64,000 bases of DNA from Ruminococcus sp. (GCF_016287535.1 NZ_JAEFAJ010000002.1:1-64000), one strand, 5' to 3'; positions 1 to 7,386 are shown, numbered from the stretch's first letter. Made by a program: numbers and translations. The notes: generated by a model not told the origin, from the sequence alone.

Positions 1-322
1 TGGAGCAAGAAAAGTCATAGCAGCGGATTTTCAGATAAATACGCCTCAATGCGTCAAAGAAGCTATAGGAAACTATAGGGAGGATAACGACTGGCTGGGA
101 CGTTTTCTGAACGACTGCTGTGATGTGGATCAGTGCTATAAGGAGAAGTCAGGAGAGATATATAAGGAATACAGGCGATATTGCGGAGAGACAGGCGACT
201 TTATCCGTAGTACTACTGATTTCTATGGAGCTCTGGATCTTTGCGGTTTTGAGCGTAAAAAGACAAAGAAAGGTATTATAGTCAGCGGTCTGAGACTGAA
301 AGCAGATGATTTTCTTGACTGA
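1..322 (+). CDS. C-terminal end of phage/plasmid primase-helicase (D5/P4 type), cut by the window edge
   Basis: The reading frame is open from base 2 and ends at a TGA at 320-322, so the start lies outside the window. The last ~106 residues match the C-terminal part of D5/P4-type phage primase-helicases: a WLGRFL segment, KSGEIYKEYRRYCGE, then RSTTDFYGALDLCGFERKKTKKG and a final GLRLK. In that family this is the winged-helix tail after the SF3 helicase that drives element replication. The genes that follow (YozE-like, VRR-NUC, SNF2) are the usual downstream partners in Firmicutes prophages. The family call is by recognition, and the catalytic domain is not visible here. Confidence 0.75.
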   Translation, partial: GARKVIAADFQINTPQCVKEAIGNYREDNDWLGRFLNDCCDVDQCYKEKSGEIYKEYRRYCGETGDFIRSTTDFYGALDLCGFERKKTKKGIIVSGLRLKADDFLD

Positions 323-529
323 TGACCTGCACTAAAAAACACTGTTTTTCTCCAATTTATGGAAAAGTGCATATCGGTGTATATTATTTCCATACTTTAC
401 GCAGGCGAGAAAAAATAAAAAATTCTATTATGTAAAAGGTATGGATTTGATAATCACCGAGGTGCACTTCTCATAGAATAGCCCTTTATTTGATGTGACG
501 GGTGAATGTCACAAGAAAGGATAAATACC

Positions 530-766
530 ATGACGAAAAATGAAACAGGCAGCTTCTATAGCTGGATGATATATAATTTTCTGGAAAAGAACAATCGCTT
601 CGGTGATCTTGCCAGAGATATGAACGAGGACTATAGCTTCCCACATGATAATGATTTTGATGCCATTATTGACTACCTTGTCTTTGACTGCGGTGCAGCG
701 GAGGCCTGTGTTGATGTATTCCGCGAATGCTGGAAGAAATATCAGGAGGCACTGGTATATGCTTGA
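530..766 (+). CDS. small YozE SAM-like phage protein
   Basis: 78 residues. The ATG at 530 is chosen because GAAAGGA sits 8 bases before it; an in-frame ATG at 506 has no ribosome site. The protein is acidic and helical. FYSWMIYNFLEKNNRFGDLARDMNEDYSFP near the start and ACVDVFRECWKKYQ near the end fit the YozE SAM-like fold, common in Firmicutes phages and chromosomes and of unknown role. It overlaps the next gene by 8 bases, so the two are probably translationally coupled in the early operon of the element. Confidence 0.65.
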   Translation: MTKNETGSFYSWMIYNFLEKNNRFGDLARDMNEDYSFPHDNDFDAIIDYLVFDCGAAEACVDVFRECWKKYQEALVYA

Positions 767-1040
767 AAGGGAAGTAGAGAGGAAGCTGGTGAAGGCTGTC
801 AGAGACAGAAAAGGTGTCTGCTGGAAGTTCGTATCACCTGGAACAGCAGGTGTACCTGACAGGATAATACTGATGCCTGCAGGGAGGATAGCCTTTGTAG
901 AAGTAAAAAAGCCGGGAGAAACTCCAAGAAAGCTGCAGCTTTCAAGGCACAGGCTCCTGCGGCGATTAGGCTTTAAGGTATTCGTGCTTGATAAGGCAGA
1001 GGAGATAGGAGGGATTCTTGATGAAATACAGACCACATGA
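759..1040 (+). CDS. VRR-NUC domain nuclease
   Basis: 93 residues from ATG 759, with AGGAGG about 9 bases upstream inside the preceding gene. Single-domain VRR-NUC proteins are PD-(D/E)xK nucleases; the pattern is visible as GVPDRI (about residues 29-34), then FVEVKKPG (about residues 45-52). In phages they lie between replication genes and an SNF2 helicase, as here, and are thought to act in DNA processing or Holliday-junction cleavage. Length is normal for the stand-alone phage form. The gene overlaps the next by about 20 bases, so it is co-translated with the helicase. Key residues appear intact, although the element as a whole is decayed. Confidence 0.8.
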   Translation: MLEREVERKLVKAVRDRKGVCWKFVSPGTAGVPDRIILMPAGRIAFVEVKKPGETPRKLQLSRHRLLRRLGFKVFVLDKAEEIGGILDEIQTT

Positions 1041-2388
1041 TTATCAGAAATATGCATCGGAGTTTATAAAGTCGCACCCTGTGGCAGCACTTCTCCTTGA
1101 TATGGGACTGGGTAAAACCAGTATAACACTGACAGCTATACATGATCTGATGTTTGACAGCTTTGAGATAAGCTCTGTCCTTGTTATAGCTCCAATCCGC
1201 GTAGCTCAGAATTCATGGCCTGAAGAAATCAGAAAGTGGGATCACCTCAGTGACCTGAGATACAGCATAGCAATTGGCACTGTTGAAGAACGCAGGGAAG
1301 CTCTTAAGAAAAAAGCTGATATTTATCTTATCAACAGGGAGAATGTACAGTGGCTTGTGGAGGATAGCGGCATTCCATTCAAGTTTGATATGATAGTAAT
1401 TGATGAGCTGAGTTCATTCAAGAATCATCAGACAAAACGGTTCAAGGCTCTGATGAAAAAGCGGCCTTTGGTCAGACGTATAGTAGGACTTACAGGAACA
1501 CCAAGCAGTAACGGGCTCATGGACATTTACGCCGAATACCGAATACTGGATATGGGAGAAAGGCTGGGCAGATTCATAGGTAAATATCGTGAAGCCTACT
1601 TCAAGCCTGATAAGCGCAATGGAGTTGTCATATATTCTTACAAGCCTCTTCCTGATGCAGAGAAAGAGATATATGAGAAGATATCGGATATTACTATTTC
1701 CATGAAAGCTACAGATTATCTGAAAATGCCTGAGCTTCTGGAACTGAGCTATCCTGTATATATGTCCGATGCAGAAAAAGAGAAGTACAGTGAGATGAAG
1801 CAGGAACTTGTTCTTGATCTGCCTGACGGAGAGATAACGGCTGCAAATGCTGCCAGTCTCAGCAACAAGCTTTCTCAGATGGCAAATGGTGCCATATATG
1901 ACGAGGATAGACAGGCAGTTAAGATACACGATCATAAATTAGACGCACTAGAGGATATAATAGAAGCTGCAAATGGTAAGCCTGTACTTGTAGCCTATTG
2001 GTTCAAACACGACCTTGAGAGAATAAGTGAGCGGCTTAAGTCTCTGCATATACAGTTTTCAACAATGGACAAGCCTGATGCTATACAACGATGGAACAGG
2101 GGAGAGCTCCCCGTAGCTCTTATACACCCTGCCTCAGCAGGACACGGTCTCAACCTTCAATCGGGAGGAAGCTGTCTTATATGGTTCGGCCTGACATGGT
2201 CGCTTGAGCTTTATCTTCAGACCATAGCAAGACTCTGGAGACAGGGGCAGAGATCAGGTACCGTAGTAATACAGCATATTATAACCAAAGGGACAATAGA
2301 TGAGCGTATCATGAAGTCCCTGCATATCAAGGACGCAGACCAGTCCGCGCTGCTTGAAGCAGTGAAGGCAGAAATAGGACAATCATAG
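1021..2388 (+). CDS. SNF2-family DEAD-like phage helicase
   Basis: 455 residues. ATG 1021 is preferred over the adjacent TTG 1018 because AGGAGG lies 8 bases before the ATG. Motifs in order: Q-like start YRPHDYQ; Walker A DMGLGKT near residue 30; motif II IDELS near residue 128; motif III GLTGTPSSN; C-terminal RecA lobe with HPASAGHGLNLQ and ARLWRQGQRSGTVVIQ, the SNF2 motif V/VI signature. Such short SNF2 ATPases without a chromatin module are standard in Siphoviridae-type prophages beside VRR-NUC. They are presumed to translocate on double-stranded DNA during replication or recombination. The gene looks intact and full length. Confidence 0.88.
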   Translation: MKYRPHDYQKYASEFIKSHPVAALLLDMGLGKTSITLTAIHDLMFDSFEISSVLVIAPIRVAQNSWPEEIRKWDHLSDLRYSIAIGTVEERREALKKKADIYLINRENVQWLVEDSGIPFKFDMIVIDELSSFKNHQTKRFKALMKKRPLVRRIVGLTGTPSSNGLMDIYAEYRILDMGERLGRFIGKYREAYFKPDKRNGVVIYSYKPLPDAEKEIYEKISDITISMKATDYLKMPELLELSYPVYMSDAEKEKYSEMKQELVLDLPDGEITAANAASLSNKLSQMANGAIYDEDRQAVKIHDHKLDALEDIIEAANGKPVLVAYWFKHDLERISERLKSLHIQFSTMDKPDAIQRWNRGELPVALIHPASAGHGLNLQSGGSCLIWFGLTWSLELYLQTIARLWRQGQRSGTVVIQHIITKGTIDERIMKSLHIKDADQSALLEAVKAEIGQS

Positions 2389-2434
2389 TAAATCAGAGTC
2401 AATCCGAGCGGAATACATACATCGGAGGTAACTT

Positions 2435-2884
2435 ATGAATATTATCTGGCAATACTTAGATAAAAAGGGAGCAGCCATAAATGCTCTCAAGGATTATAAC
2501 AGCATGGCATATATCATTGAGCACACAGATGAGGAGATAGCAAATATTCACGATGACCTTACTGCTATCGGCAGTCCCGAGTTCACTGATATGCCAGGCG
2601 GTATACATAACCCGCAATCAAGAGAAATAAAAATGGCAGCCGCTATTGATGAGATAGACGTGCTGCGCGAGCGATACAGGCAGGCGAAAGAATATATGGA
2701 GTGGTTTCAGCCTGCATGGGATACACTATCTGATGATGAACGATACGTTCTTGAGCAGTTTTATTGGGTGGAGGAAGATGTATATACTATCTGCGAGCAC
2801 TTCAATATTGAGCGTTCTTCAGCGTATAACAAGAAAAACAGGGCTGTTCAGCATCTGACACTTCTTCTTTACGGAAAGGCATGA
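2435..2884 (+). CDS. phage sigma-factor-like / ArpU-like late regulator
   Basis: 149 residues, ATG 2435 with GGAGG about 7 bases upstream. The C-terminal third reads as a sigma-70 region 4-type helix-turn-helix: LSDDERYVLEQFYWVEEDVYTICEHFNIERSSAYNKKNRAVQHL. The N-terminal part is helical with a charged middle. Proteins of this layout lie at the end of the early module of Firmicutes phages, just before the HNH/terminase or methylase genes, and are thought to switch on late transcription. The family (DUF1492/ArpU-like) is a best guess. An inverted repeat overlaps the stop codon. Confidence 0.65.
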   Translation: MNIIWQYLDKKGAAINALKDYNSMAYIIEHTDEEIANIHDDLTAIGSPEFTDMPGGIHNPQSREIKMAAAIDEIDVLRERYRQAKEYMEWFQPAWDTLSDDERYVLEQFYWVEEDVYTICEHFNIERSSAYNKKNRAVQHLTLLLYGKA

Positions 2885-2913
2885 GTAATTTCGTGGATGA
2901 CATTTCCGTAAAG
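2867..2913. promoter_or_regulatory. 11-bp inverted repeat around the stop of the sigma-like gene
   Basis: CTTTACGGAAA at 2867-2877 is repeated as its exact reverse complement at 2903-2913, with 25 bases between. The left arm codes the last residues of the sigma-like protein. There is no U-run, so it is not a simple terminator. It could be a target for the late regulator or an RNA structure between early and late genes; nothing in the sequence decides. Confidence 0.5.
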
Positions 2914-2945
2914 GTGTGATATGATATATATTAGCAAAGAAAGAG

Positions 2946-2975
2946 AGCCGTTGTGGATATTCACAGCGGCTTTTA
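2946..2975 (+). terminator. probable terminator of the phage early operon
   Basis: AGCCG and CGGCT arms enclose a near-palindrome (GTGGATATTCAC), followed by TTTTATTAT. The hairpin lies between the sigma-like gene and the HNH remnant. Confidence 0.6.
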
Positions 2976-2999
2976 TTATGTTTGAAGGAGGTGTCGGCG

Positions 3000-3150
3000 A
3001 TGCCGAGGAAGGCACTGAAACCGTGCAAGCATTCCGGCTGTCCGAGATTGACAGAGGGTGTGTACTGCGACGAACACAAGCCGCTGCACCCTGACCGACC
3101 TTCAGCAACCAAGCGAGGCTACAGCAGCAAGTGGCAGCGTGTCAGTATTA
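3000..3150 (+). pseudogene. N-terminal fragment of phage HNH endonuclease
   Basis: ATG 3000 with AAGGAGG upstream begins MPRKALKPCKHSGCPRLTEG, then VYCDEHKP and ATKRGYSSKWQRV. This is the Cys-rich start of the phage HNH endonuclease that works with terminase. The fold should continue into the HNH core, but after about 48 residues the reading frame runs straight into an unrelated segment (SIIDREYNVIAGHGRIMAA) from a ParB-methylase gene. The HNH catalytic core is missing, so this is a deletion remnant. The fusion point is near 3140-3150 by eye. The strong ribosome site suggests a short chimeric peptide could still be made. Confidence 0.7.
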
Positions 3151-3454
3151 TAGACAGGGAATATAACGTCATCGCAGGACATGGACGTATAATGGCTGCT
3201 ATCCCATCGGCAACTCCACGCAGGAGAACGCCGTGGTCATTGATACCTTCGGCGGCAGCGGCTCGACGCTCATGGCGTGTGAACAGATGAACCGCATTTG
3301 CTACATGATGGAGCTTGACGAAAAATACGCCTCCGTCATTCTCCGCCGCTATGTTGAGGACACCGGGAATGCCGAAGGCGTGTATGTAATTCGTAACGGG
3401 CAGCAGATTCCTTATTCCGATCTGGTTAAAGAGGTCGAAACGAAGGAAGGCTGA
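3151..3454 (+). pseudogene. remnant of ParB-domain DNA methyltransferase (N-part joined out of frame to C-terminus)
   Basis: Two pieces of one gene are visible. Bases 3150-3200 encode SIIDREYNVIAGHGRIMAA, the ParB-like NVIAGHGR motif found at the start of phage DNA methylases. From about 3201 another frame encodes YPIGNSTQENAVVIDTFGG, then SGSTLMACEQMNRICYMMELDEKYASVILRRY, the N6/N4 methylase motif I region and C-terminal end, closing with QQIPYSDLVKEVETKEG and TGA at 3452. The whole catalytic middle (motif IV and target recognition) is gone and the frame is broken, so it cannot be an active methylase. Its final ~25 codons reappear twice downstream. Confidence 0.75.
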
Positions 3455-3474
3455 CAACGTGATGAGTGTACGAT

Positions 3475-3951
3475 TTAATATTCAGTATTTTGGTGCTTTT
3501 TTATCCATTCTAATATTTCTTCTATGCTTGCATCAGGCTTAAACTGTTTTTGATACAACCCACTCCAATACAAGTCACCGATGATGAAATCAGCATATTC
3601 CTCCATCATATCGATCTTTCTGTTATATACATCCCAACGCAAGGCAGCATACTGTGGTTCAGGGGATTCAAACAGTTCATAGCAATACGGATTGATGGTA
3701 AGCTCAGCAATGCTTTTATGGGTAAATTTTTCGATTGACGATATCATCTTTTCAAATGAATCGAATTTAAAAGCAGCTCGGAAACCACCCTCTGAATCAC
3801 GATCATCATATGTGTGATCATAATCAAGAAAAACGGTATTATCCTTTGTGACTCTAAGCAGACAGCAAATGCCTTCATACTTTTTTTCACAGTAAACAAC
3901 AGGCGGGTAATTTCCCAATTCAATATATCGTATCAACTCTTCTTTCGTCAT
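3475..3951 (-). CDS. hypothetical cargo protein, possible immunity-type protein
   Basis: 158 residues from ATG 3951 (GGGGTGAT precedes it; a GTG at 3960 is an alternative). It is an acidic soluble protein beginning MTKEELIRYIELGNYPPVVYC, rich in aromatic residues, ending EEILEWIKKHQNTEY. I do not recognise the family; size, acidity and aromatic content resemble SMI1/KNR4-like or Imm-type immunity proteins, but no signature motif proves this. It is transcribed against the phage genes from its own consensus promoter (3987-4015) and converges on the methylase remnant. This is how moron genes sit in prophages. Confidence 0.55.
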   Translation of the reverse strand: MTKEELIRYIELGNYPPVVYCEKKYEGICCLLRVTKDNTVFLDYDHTYDDRDSEGGFRAAFKFDSFEKMISSIEKFTHKSIAELTINPYCYELFESPEPQYAALRWDVYNRKIDMMEEYADFIIGDLYWSGLYQKQFKPDASIEEILEWIKKHQNTEY

Positions 3952-3986
3952 GACTATCACCCCATAGTACGATGTTATTTACTATG

Positions 3987-4015
3987 ATTATACATTATAG
4001 CCGCCGATCTGTCAA
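3987..4015 (-). promoter_or_regulatory. consensus sigma-A promoter of the 3475-3951 gene
   Basis: On the minus strand TTGACA (4010-4015) and TATAAT (3987-3992) are separated by exactly 17 bases. The segment TATAATCATAGTA and the upstream CCGGATATTGACA recur at 4884-4912 before the next cargo gene, so the two promoters are copies. Confidence 0.8.
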
Positions 4016-4048
4016 TATCCGGAAACGCTGTAATATGCACAAATAGAC

Positions 4049-4126
4049 GCAGTGTATATCGCCCTAAACGAACAGCAGATGCTGTATGCGGAGCTGGTAA
4101 AAGAGGTCGAAACGCAGGAAGTCTGA
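4049..4126 (+). pseudogene. second copy of DNA methylase C-terminal tail
   Basis: Bases 4049-4126 read AVYIALNEQQMLYAELVKEV then ETQEV and TGA, in line with the tail of the methylase remnant ending at 3454 (VYVIRNGQQIPYSDLVKEV). No start codon or catalytic part accompanies it. It differs from the first copy at many bases while keeping the protein pattern, so it probably came from a related but different methylase gene. Confidence 0.7.
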
Positions 4127-4152
4127 CGCTGTATCATACTTATAATTTGTAT

Positions 4153-4833
4153 TCAGTAGGAATTAAAAATCCTAAACGACCATTCGTATGCCTGTGGGTT
4201 CGCTCTGAATTTTTGACGATCCTCTTCAAGAATAATAAAACTATCAGGTAATCTGTACGAATGATTTTCCCATAATCCTTCATGCTTGTCTGATTCAAGT
4301 GCTGTGTATCTGTTTTCATAATGGATTCGTTCTAATTCATATATAAACTTTCGCAGCAGATTGGCTTTTATCAGGAAATTGTATTCATCGTTTTCACGTT
4401 CATCCCATTTATGGAATTCTTTTTCATCATCAGAAAGCTCCATATACGGAATATTATTTTCTTTTTCACGCTGATGTATATCCCAGTAACTGCTTTCAAC
4501 TTCATATAAGAAACGGTTATCTTCAGGAAAAATCGCATTGCTGAAAAGGCAGCTGCACATTTCTCTCAAAGCCGATTGAGGAAATGGAATAATGATATCC
4601 TCATAGCTATAATTTGTCTTCAGATACCTGTTTATTATGTCAATCCAACTGTTACGAGGTACAGCCGCATCCCATCCGCACATCCATAATATAGTAAAAT
4701 ATTGGCATTCTTCGGGATCAAATACGTCAGGATCAAGCACTCTTTTTCGTGCATCTTCTGTATCGGGCATAGTAATACATCTTCCTGTTGCCTTCTCAGT
4801 TATCTTAGCTTCTATGTATAGATCAAGTCCCAT
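4153..4833 (-). CDS. hypothetical cargo protein starting MGLDLYIEAKI
   Basis: 226 residues. ATG 4833 is chosen (GGAGG 5 bases before it). It is soluble, acidic and rich in Tyr, Trp, Asp and Glu, with no signal or membrane segment. The start MGLDLYIEAKI and the middle MCGWDAAVPRNSWIDIINRYL occur in uncharacterised proteins I have seen near toxin/immunity or phage cargo loci, but I cannot assign a family. It has its own promoter at 4884-4912, opposite to the phage operon, and lies between two methylase-tail copies. A defence or immunity role is inference only. Confidence 0.55.
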   Translation of the reverse strand: MGLDLYIEAKITEKATGRCITMPDTEDARKRVLDPDVFDPEECQYFTILWMCGWDAAVPRNSWIDIINRYLKTNYSYEDIIIPFPQSALREMCSCLFSNAIFPEDNRFLYEVESSYWDIHQREKENNIPYMELSDDEKEFHKWDERENDEYNFLIKANLLRKFIYELERIHYENRYTALESDKHEGLWENHSYRLPDSFIILEEDRQKFRANPQAYEWSFRIFNSY

Positions 4834-4883
4834 AACATCCTCCAAATCAAGTAGTTAAATAAATACCGATTTCTGTTACTATG

Positions 4884-4912
4884 ATTATACAGTGCCTATG
4901 ACGATATGTCAA
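4884..4912 (-). promoter_or_regulatory. consensus sigma-A promoter of the 4153-4833 gene
   Basis: Minus-strand TTGACA (4907-4912) and TATAAT (4884-4889) with a 17-base spacer. Flanking bases match those of the promoter at 3987-4015, including the upstream stretch that runs into the methylase-tail copy. Confidence 0.8.
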
Positions 4913-4945
4913 TATCCGGAAACGCTATAATATGCACAAATCGGC

Positions 4946-5023
4946 GCGGTGTATGCTATCTTCAACAGACAGCAGATTCCGTATGTAGAGTTAGTTAAGG
5001 AGGTTGATACAAAAGAATCATGA
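4946..5023 (+). pseudogene. third copy of DNA methylase C-terminal tail
   Basis: Reads AVYAIFNRQQIPYVELVKEV then DTKES and TGA (5021-5023). The bases before it (tgtcaatatccggaaacgct) are nearly the same as those before the second copy, but the coding part differs mostly at third codon positions. The TGA directly abuts the frame-corrected stop of the opposing M50 gene. Confidence 0.7.
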
Positions 5024-6156
5024 AATGCTTTCGGGATTTATTATTTCTCCACGTTTTCTTATTTCATTTATAAGCTTAAGTTCTGAAATTATCTCGCCTT
5101 CAATCGGATATGTATCCTTAAGCTTCATTGCAGCCTGATATTCCTTTTCAGCAGCTTCGGCATCATGCTTGATAAGCAATTGATAAGCGTACATAAGTCT
5201 TCGTTTGGAAATAAATGTCTTACCTGCAGAGGAATGTACTTTGCAAGCTCCTGATCATATATCTTCTCAATTTCTTCAGCAGATGCACCATTCATTATTT
5301 TACAGAACATCAGTTCCGAAAGGCTTTCAAGCTGATAATACATGATCTTATCATCACTTGCAGCTTCGGATAATATCTTTTCTGCACCTTCATAATCCAT
5401 TTTATCCATAAGAGCCTGTCCTTTTAGTAATTCTTCAGCTGCTTTGTAAAAGCCTTCGTTGCCAAGAGCCAGAAGCTCGGGAGAAATCTGTGACAGAGTC
5501 ATGCCGTTAAAGAGAAGCCCGTTTACTTTCAGTGTTTTGTATATTGCAACTCTTTCAGCAGGATTTCGTAGCATCATCATTATATTATAGCCGTCATTTG
5601 GAACTTGTATTATCATTGGAATAAGGTTAGTAAAGCCAATGACTAGAGATATTGCTCCTAATACCCAAAGGAAAGTACGTATAATGATTCCGTTGATTGA
5701 AAAAGCTATTGGAAATGTGATAAGAGCAGTCAGGATGTTGAAAATACCTCCGCCTGCGTGATACAGGAAAAAAGGCACTTTTTCAGGTTCTTTGCTTTCT
5801 GGGGGCATAAGGACACATTGTCCTGCTGTACCCTTTATTGACATTTTTTTAAATTCAAATTTATTATTGCGCTTTATCAGTGTAAGTGAGCCTACTCTAA
5901 ATAACAGATATTTGTACCCTGAGAGCAAACCGAAAACAAGATGTCCCGCTTCATGTATTATTATTATAAGCAGATAAGAAATAAAAAGTGAAACACAAGC
6001 TGTAATTACCATAGCTGTTTTGTCTGCTCCGCTTACAGCTAATGAACTGGGAGATATATGCTTGATTATTTTTCCAGCTACCAAGCCTCCACCGAAGCAG
6101 CCTATAAAAAACGCAGTTAAAAGAAATATTATTTTTTGATCTTTTTTCTTTTTCAT
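5018..6156 (-). pseudogene. M50-type membrane metalloprotease with C-terminal TPR-like region, frameshifted
   Basis: Starts MKKKKDQKIIFLLTAFFIGC. Membrane segments flank HEAGH (about residues 68-72), the zinc motif of M50 site-2 proteases; more hydrophobic segments lie at about 125-190, then a soluble helical region. The continuous frame stops at 5125 (343 residues, ending KLLKRNIRLQ). Beyond about 5222, however, another frame continues the helical repeat as KTFISKRRLMYAYQLLIKHD, AAEKEYQAAMKLKDTY and so on to a TGA at 5018. One missing base restores 379 residues. The protease core is upstream and may still work; the TPR-like tail is lost. It is the third leftward cargo gene, with an iteron-rich upstream region. 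Confidence 0.7.
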
Positions 6157-6198
6157 TTCAATTCTCCTTAGTAGTTTTTTATTGTAGTTTATATTGCG

Positions 6199-6299
6199 TA
6201 AGAACCAATAAGAACCAAATAAGAACCAAACGCCTATTTGGACAAATAGTGTACTGGAAGAAAATACTCATATTTTTGGTTCTTACGTAAGAACCAAAA
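6199..6299. promoter_or_regulatory. iterons plus 26-bp palindrome upstream of the M50 gene
   Basis: TAAGAACCAA is present three times in a row (6199-6208, 6209-6218, 6220-6229), one helical turn apart. It occurs again within a perfect 26-bp palindrome at 6274-6299 whose half is TTTTGGTTCTTAC. Between them CTATTTG-GA-CAAATAG (6234-6249) forms another dyad. This is the layout of a cooperative repressor, replication-initiator or recombinase binding region. It lies between the M50 gene and the tRNA-Thr terminator, at the edge of the decayed element. Confidence 0.65.
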
Positions 6300-6331
6300 T
6301 GACATTTTTAGAGAAAAACGGTATATAAAAT

Positions 6332-6364
6332 TTTAACCACGCAGTCCATAAACCGCGTGGTTAA
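6332..6364 (-). terminator. terminator of tRNA-Thr
   Basis: Minus strand: TTAACCACGC, loop, GCGTGGTTAA, then AATTTTATA. It begins 11 bases after the tRNA CCA end. Confidence 0.7.
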
Positions 6365-6374
6365 GCCATTTGCT

Positions 6375-6450
6375 TGGAGCTTGTGACGGGACTCGAACCT
6401 GCGACCTGCTCATTACGAATGAGCTGCACTACCAACTGTGCTACACAAGC
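6375..6450 (-). tRNA. tRNA-Thr (anticodon CGT)
   Basis: A 76-base tRNA with encoded CCA. Acceptor arms GCTTGTG and CACAAGC; D arm GCAC/GTGC around AGTTGGTA; anticodon stem GCTCA/TGAGC with loop TTCGTAA, anticodon CGT; T arm with GTTCGAGTC. All stems pair. The decayed phage genes end on its 3' side, which makes it the likely integration site of the element. Its 5' half is tandemly duplicated next to it. Confidence 0.95.
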
Positions 6451-6550
6451 AACTATTAAATTTTAGAAGGAGACCTGAACATTACGAATGCGCTGCACTA
6501 CCAGCTGTGCTACACAAGCAAATATTAAATTTTGTAAGGCGGTCTGAACT
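6402..6550 (-). repeat. tandem repeat of tRNA-Thr 5' half plus leader, about 69 bp, two and a bit copies
   Basis: The segment from the variable region back to the tRNA-Thr 5' end and its leader (about 6402-6470) repeats at about 6471-6540 with few changes. A third copy begins at 6541 (ggtctgaact) and fades. The second copy gives a truncated tRNA (6474-6519): acceptor 5' strand, D arm and the CGT anticodon loop are kept, the anticodon stem is damaged, and the T arm and 3' end are missing. It cannot be a working tRNA. The AT-rich leader may carry a promoter. Confidence 0.7.
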
Positions 6551-6684
6551 AACCGATCAGCAAATCCGTAACATAGATATTATACATCAAAAGGGCGGCG
6601 ATGTCAAGAAAAATCTTTACAAAAGGGAAATGCGACAGAAAAGACCGCCGCATTTCTCTGAACACACATTATATAAGAAAGAGG

Positions 6685-7386
6685 TCAATAGATGTTTACG
6701 TGTGCTTTTGAAGCAGGTTCTGTTTTGATCTCGAACTCGAAATCGTCGGAATTATCGTCAGAAAAATCGAAATCAACGTCTGAACCTATTGAGAGGCTGA
6801 ACGACATCTCGGTATCTTCGGGAACTGGAGTGAATTCGTCAACCTTTACGAGATAAGCCTTGAAAACTGACAAATCATCAGACATATCAAGTATCAGCTT
6901 ATCGTCCTTCTTTATGAGAGTCATTTCTTCGCTCTCATCTATAGACATACCGTCCTTATCCTTTGTTTTTCCCTCGTCGGGATCAACAACTGTAAAAGTG
7001 ATCGTATTTGCGTCCTTTTTCTTCCACTTTATATCCAGAGGATCCTCAGAGCCTAAAAAGCCTGAATAGAGGAAAGAGAAGAACGAACCTGTATTATCCT
7101 CGTTGATCTCGATCTGGAAGAGAGTAAAAGCATCTGCACCCCAAAGATTATCGGTTTTTCCTTCTTCTGTTTCCAGCTCTTCACACTGCCACTTGCCTGA
7201 AAAACCGTCAGTATCGGACTTGTTTGAAGTCTTTCCGGACTTTTTATCCTTTGCTGTCTCTGTAGCAGCAGAAGACGATGGTGCGTCAGACTCATAATCC
7301 TTGACCTTCCTGATGCTGAAGCTGCAGCTTGCAAGAGCTGATGTAAGGCAGATAAGAGCTGCGGATAAACATAATACTTTTTTCAT
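6685..7386 (-). CDS. hypothetical lipoprotein
   Basis: 233 residues, AGGAGGG before ATG 7386. Signal peptide MKKVLCLSAALICLTSALAS with lipobox LASC, so it should be lipidated and anchored outside the membrane. A Ser/Ala/Thr/Lys-rich linker (about 35-60) precedes a soluble domain starting near GKWQCEELETEEG, rich in Asp and Glu, which reads like the beta-rich domains of small clostridial lipoproteins (compare 60835-61463 here). The C-terminus is very acidic (DFDFSDDNSDDFEFE). No known function. Single-gene unit with its own promoter. Confidence 0.75.
   Translation of the reverse strand: MKKVLCLSAALICLTSALASCSFSIRKVKDYESDAPSSSAATETAKDKKSGKTSNKSDTDGFSGKWQCEELETEEGKTDNLWGADAFTLFQIEINEDNTGSFFSFLYSGFLGSEDPLDIKWKKKDANTITFTVVDPDEGKTKDKDGMSIDESEEMTLIKKDDKLILDMSDDLSVFKAYLVKVDEFTPVPEDTEMSFSLSIGSDVDFDFSDDNSDDFEFEIKTEPASKAHVNIY

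Noticed and set aside
1..6360. A complete prophage
   Set aside because: No integrase, terminase, portal, capsid, tail or lysis gene is visible in the window; only the early replication genes and scars remain. Parts could lie left of the window.
6474..6519. A second complete tRNA-Thr
   Set aside because: Only the 5' half is present; the T arm and acceptor 3' strand are missing and the anticodon stem is mismatched.
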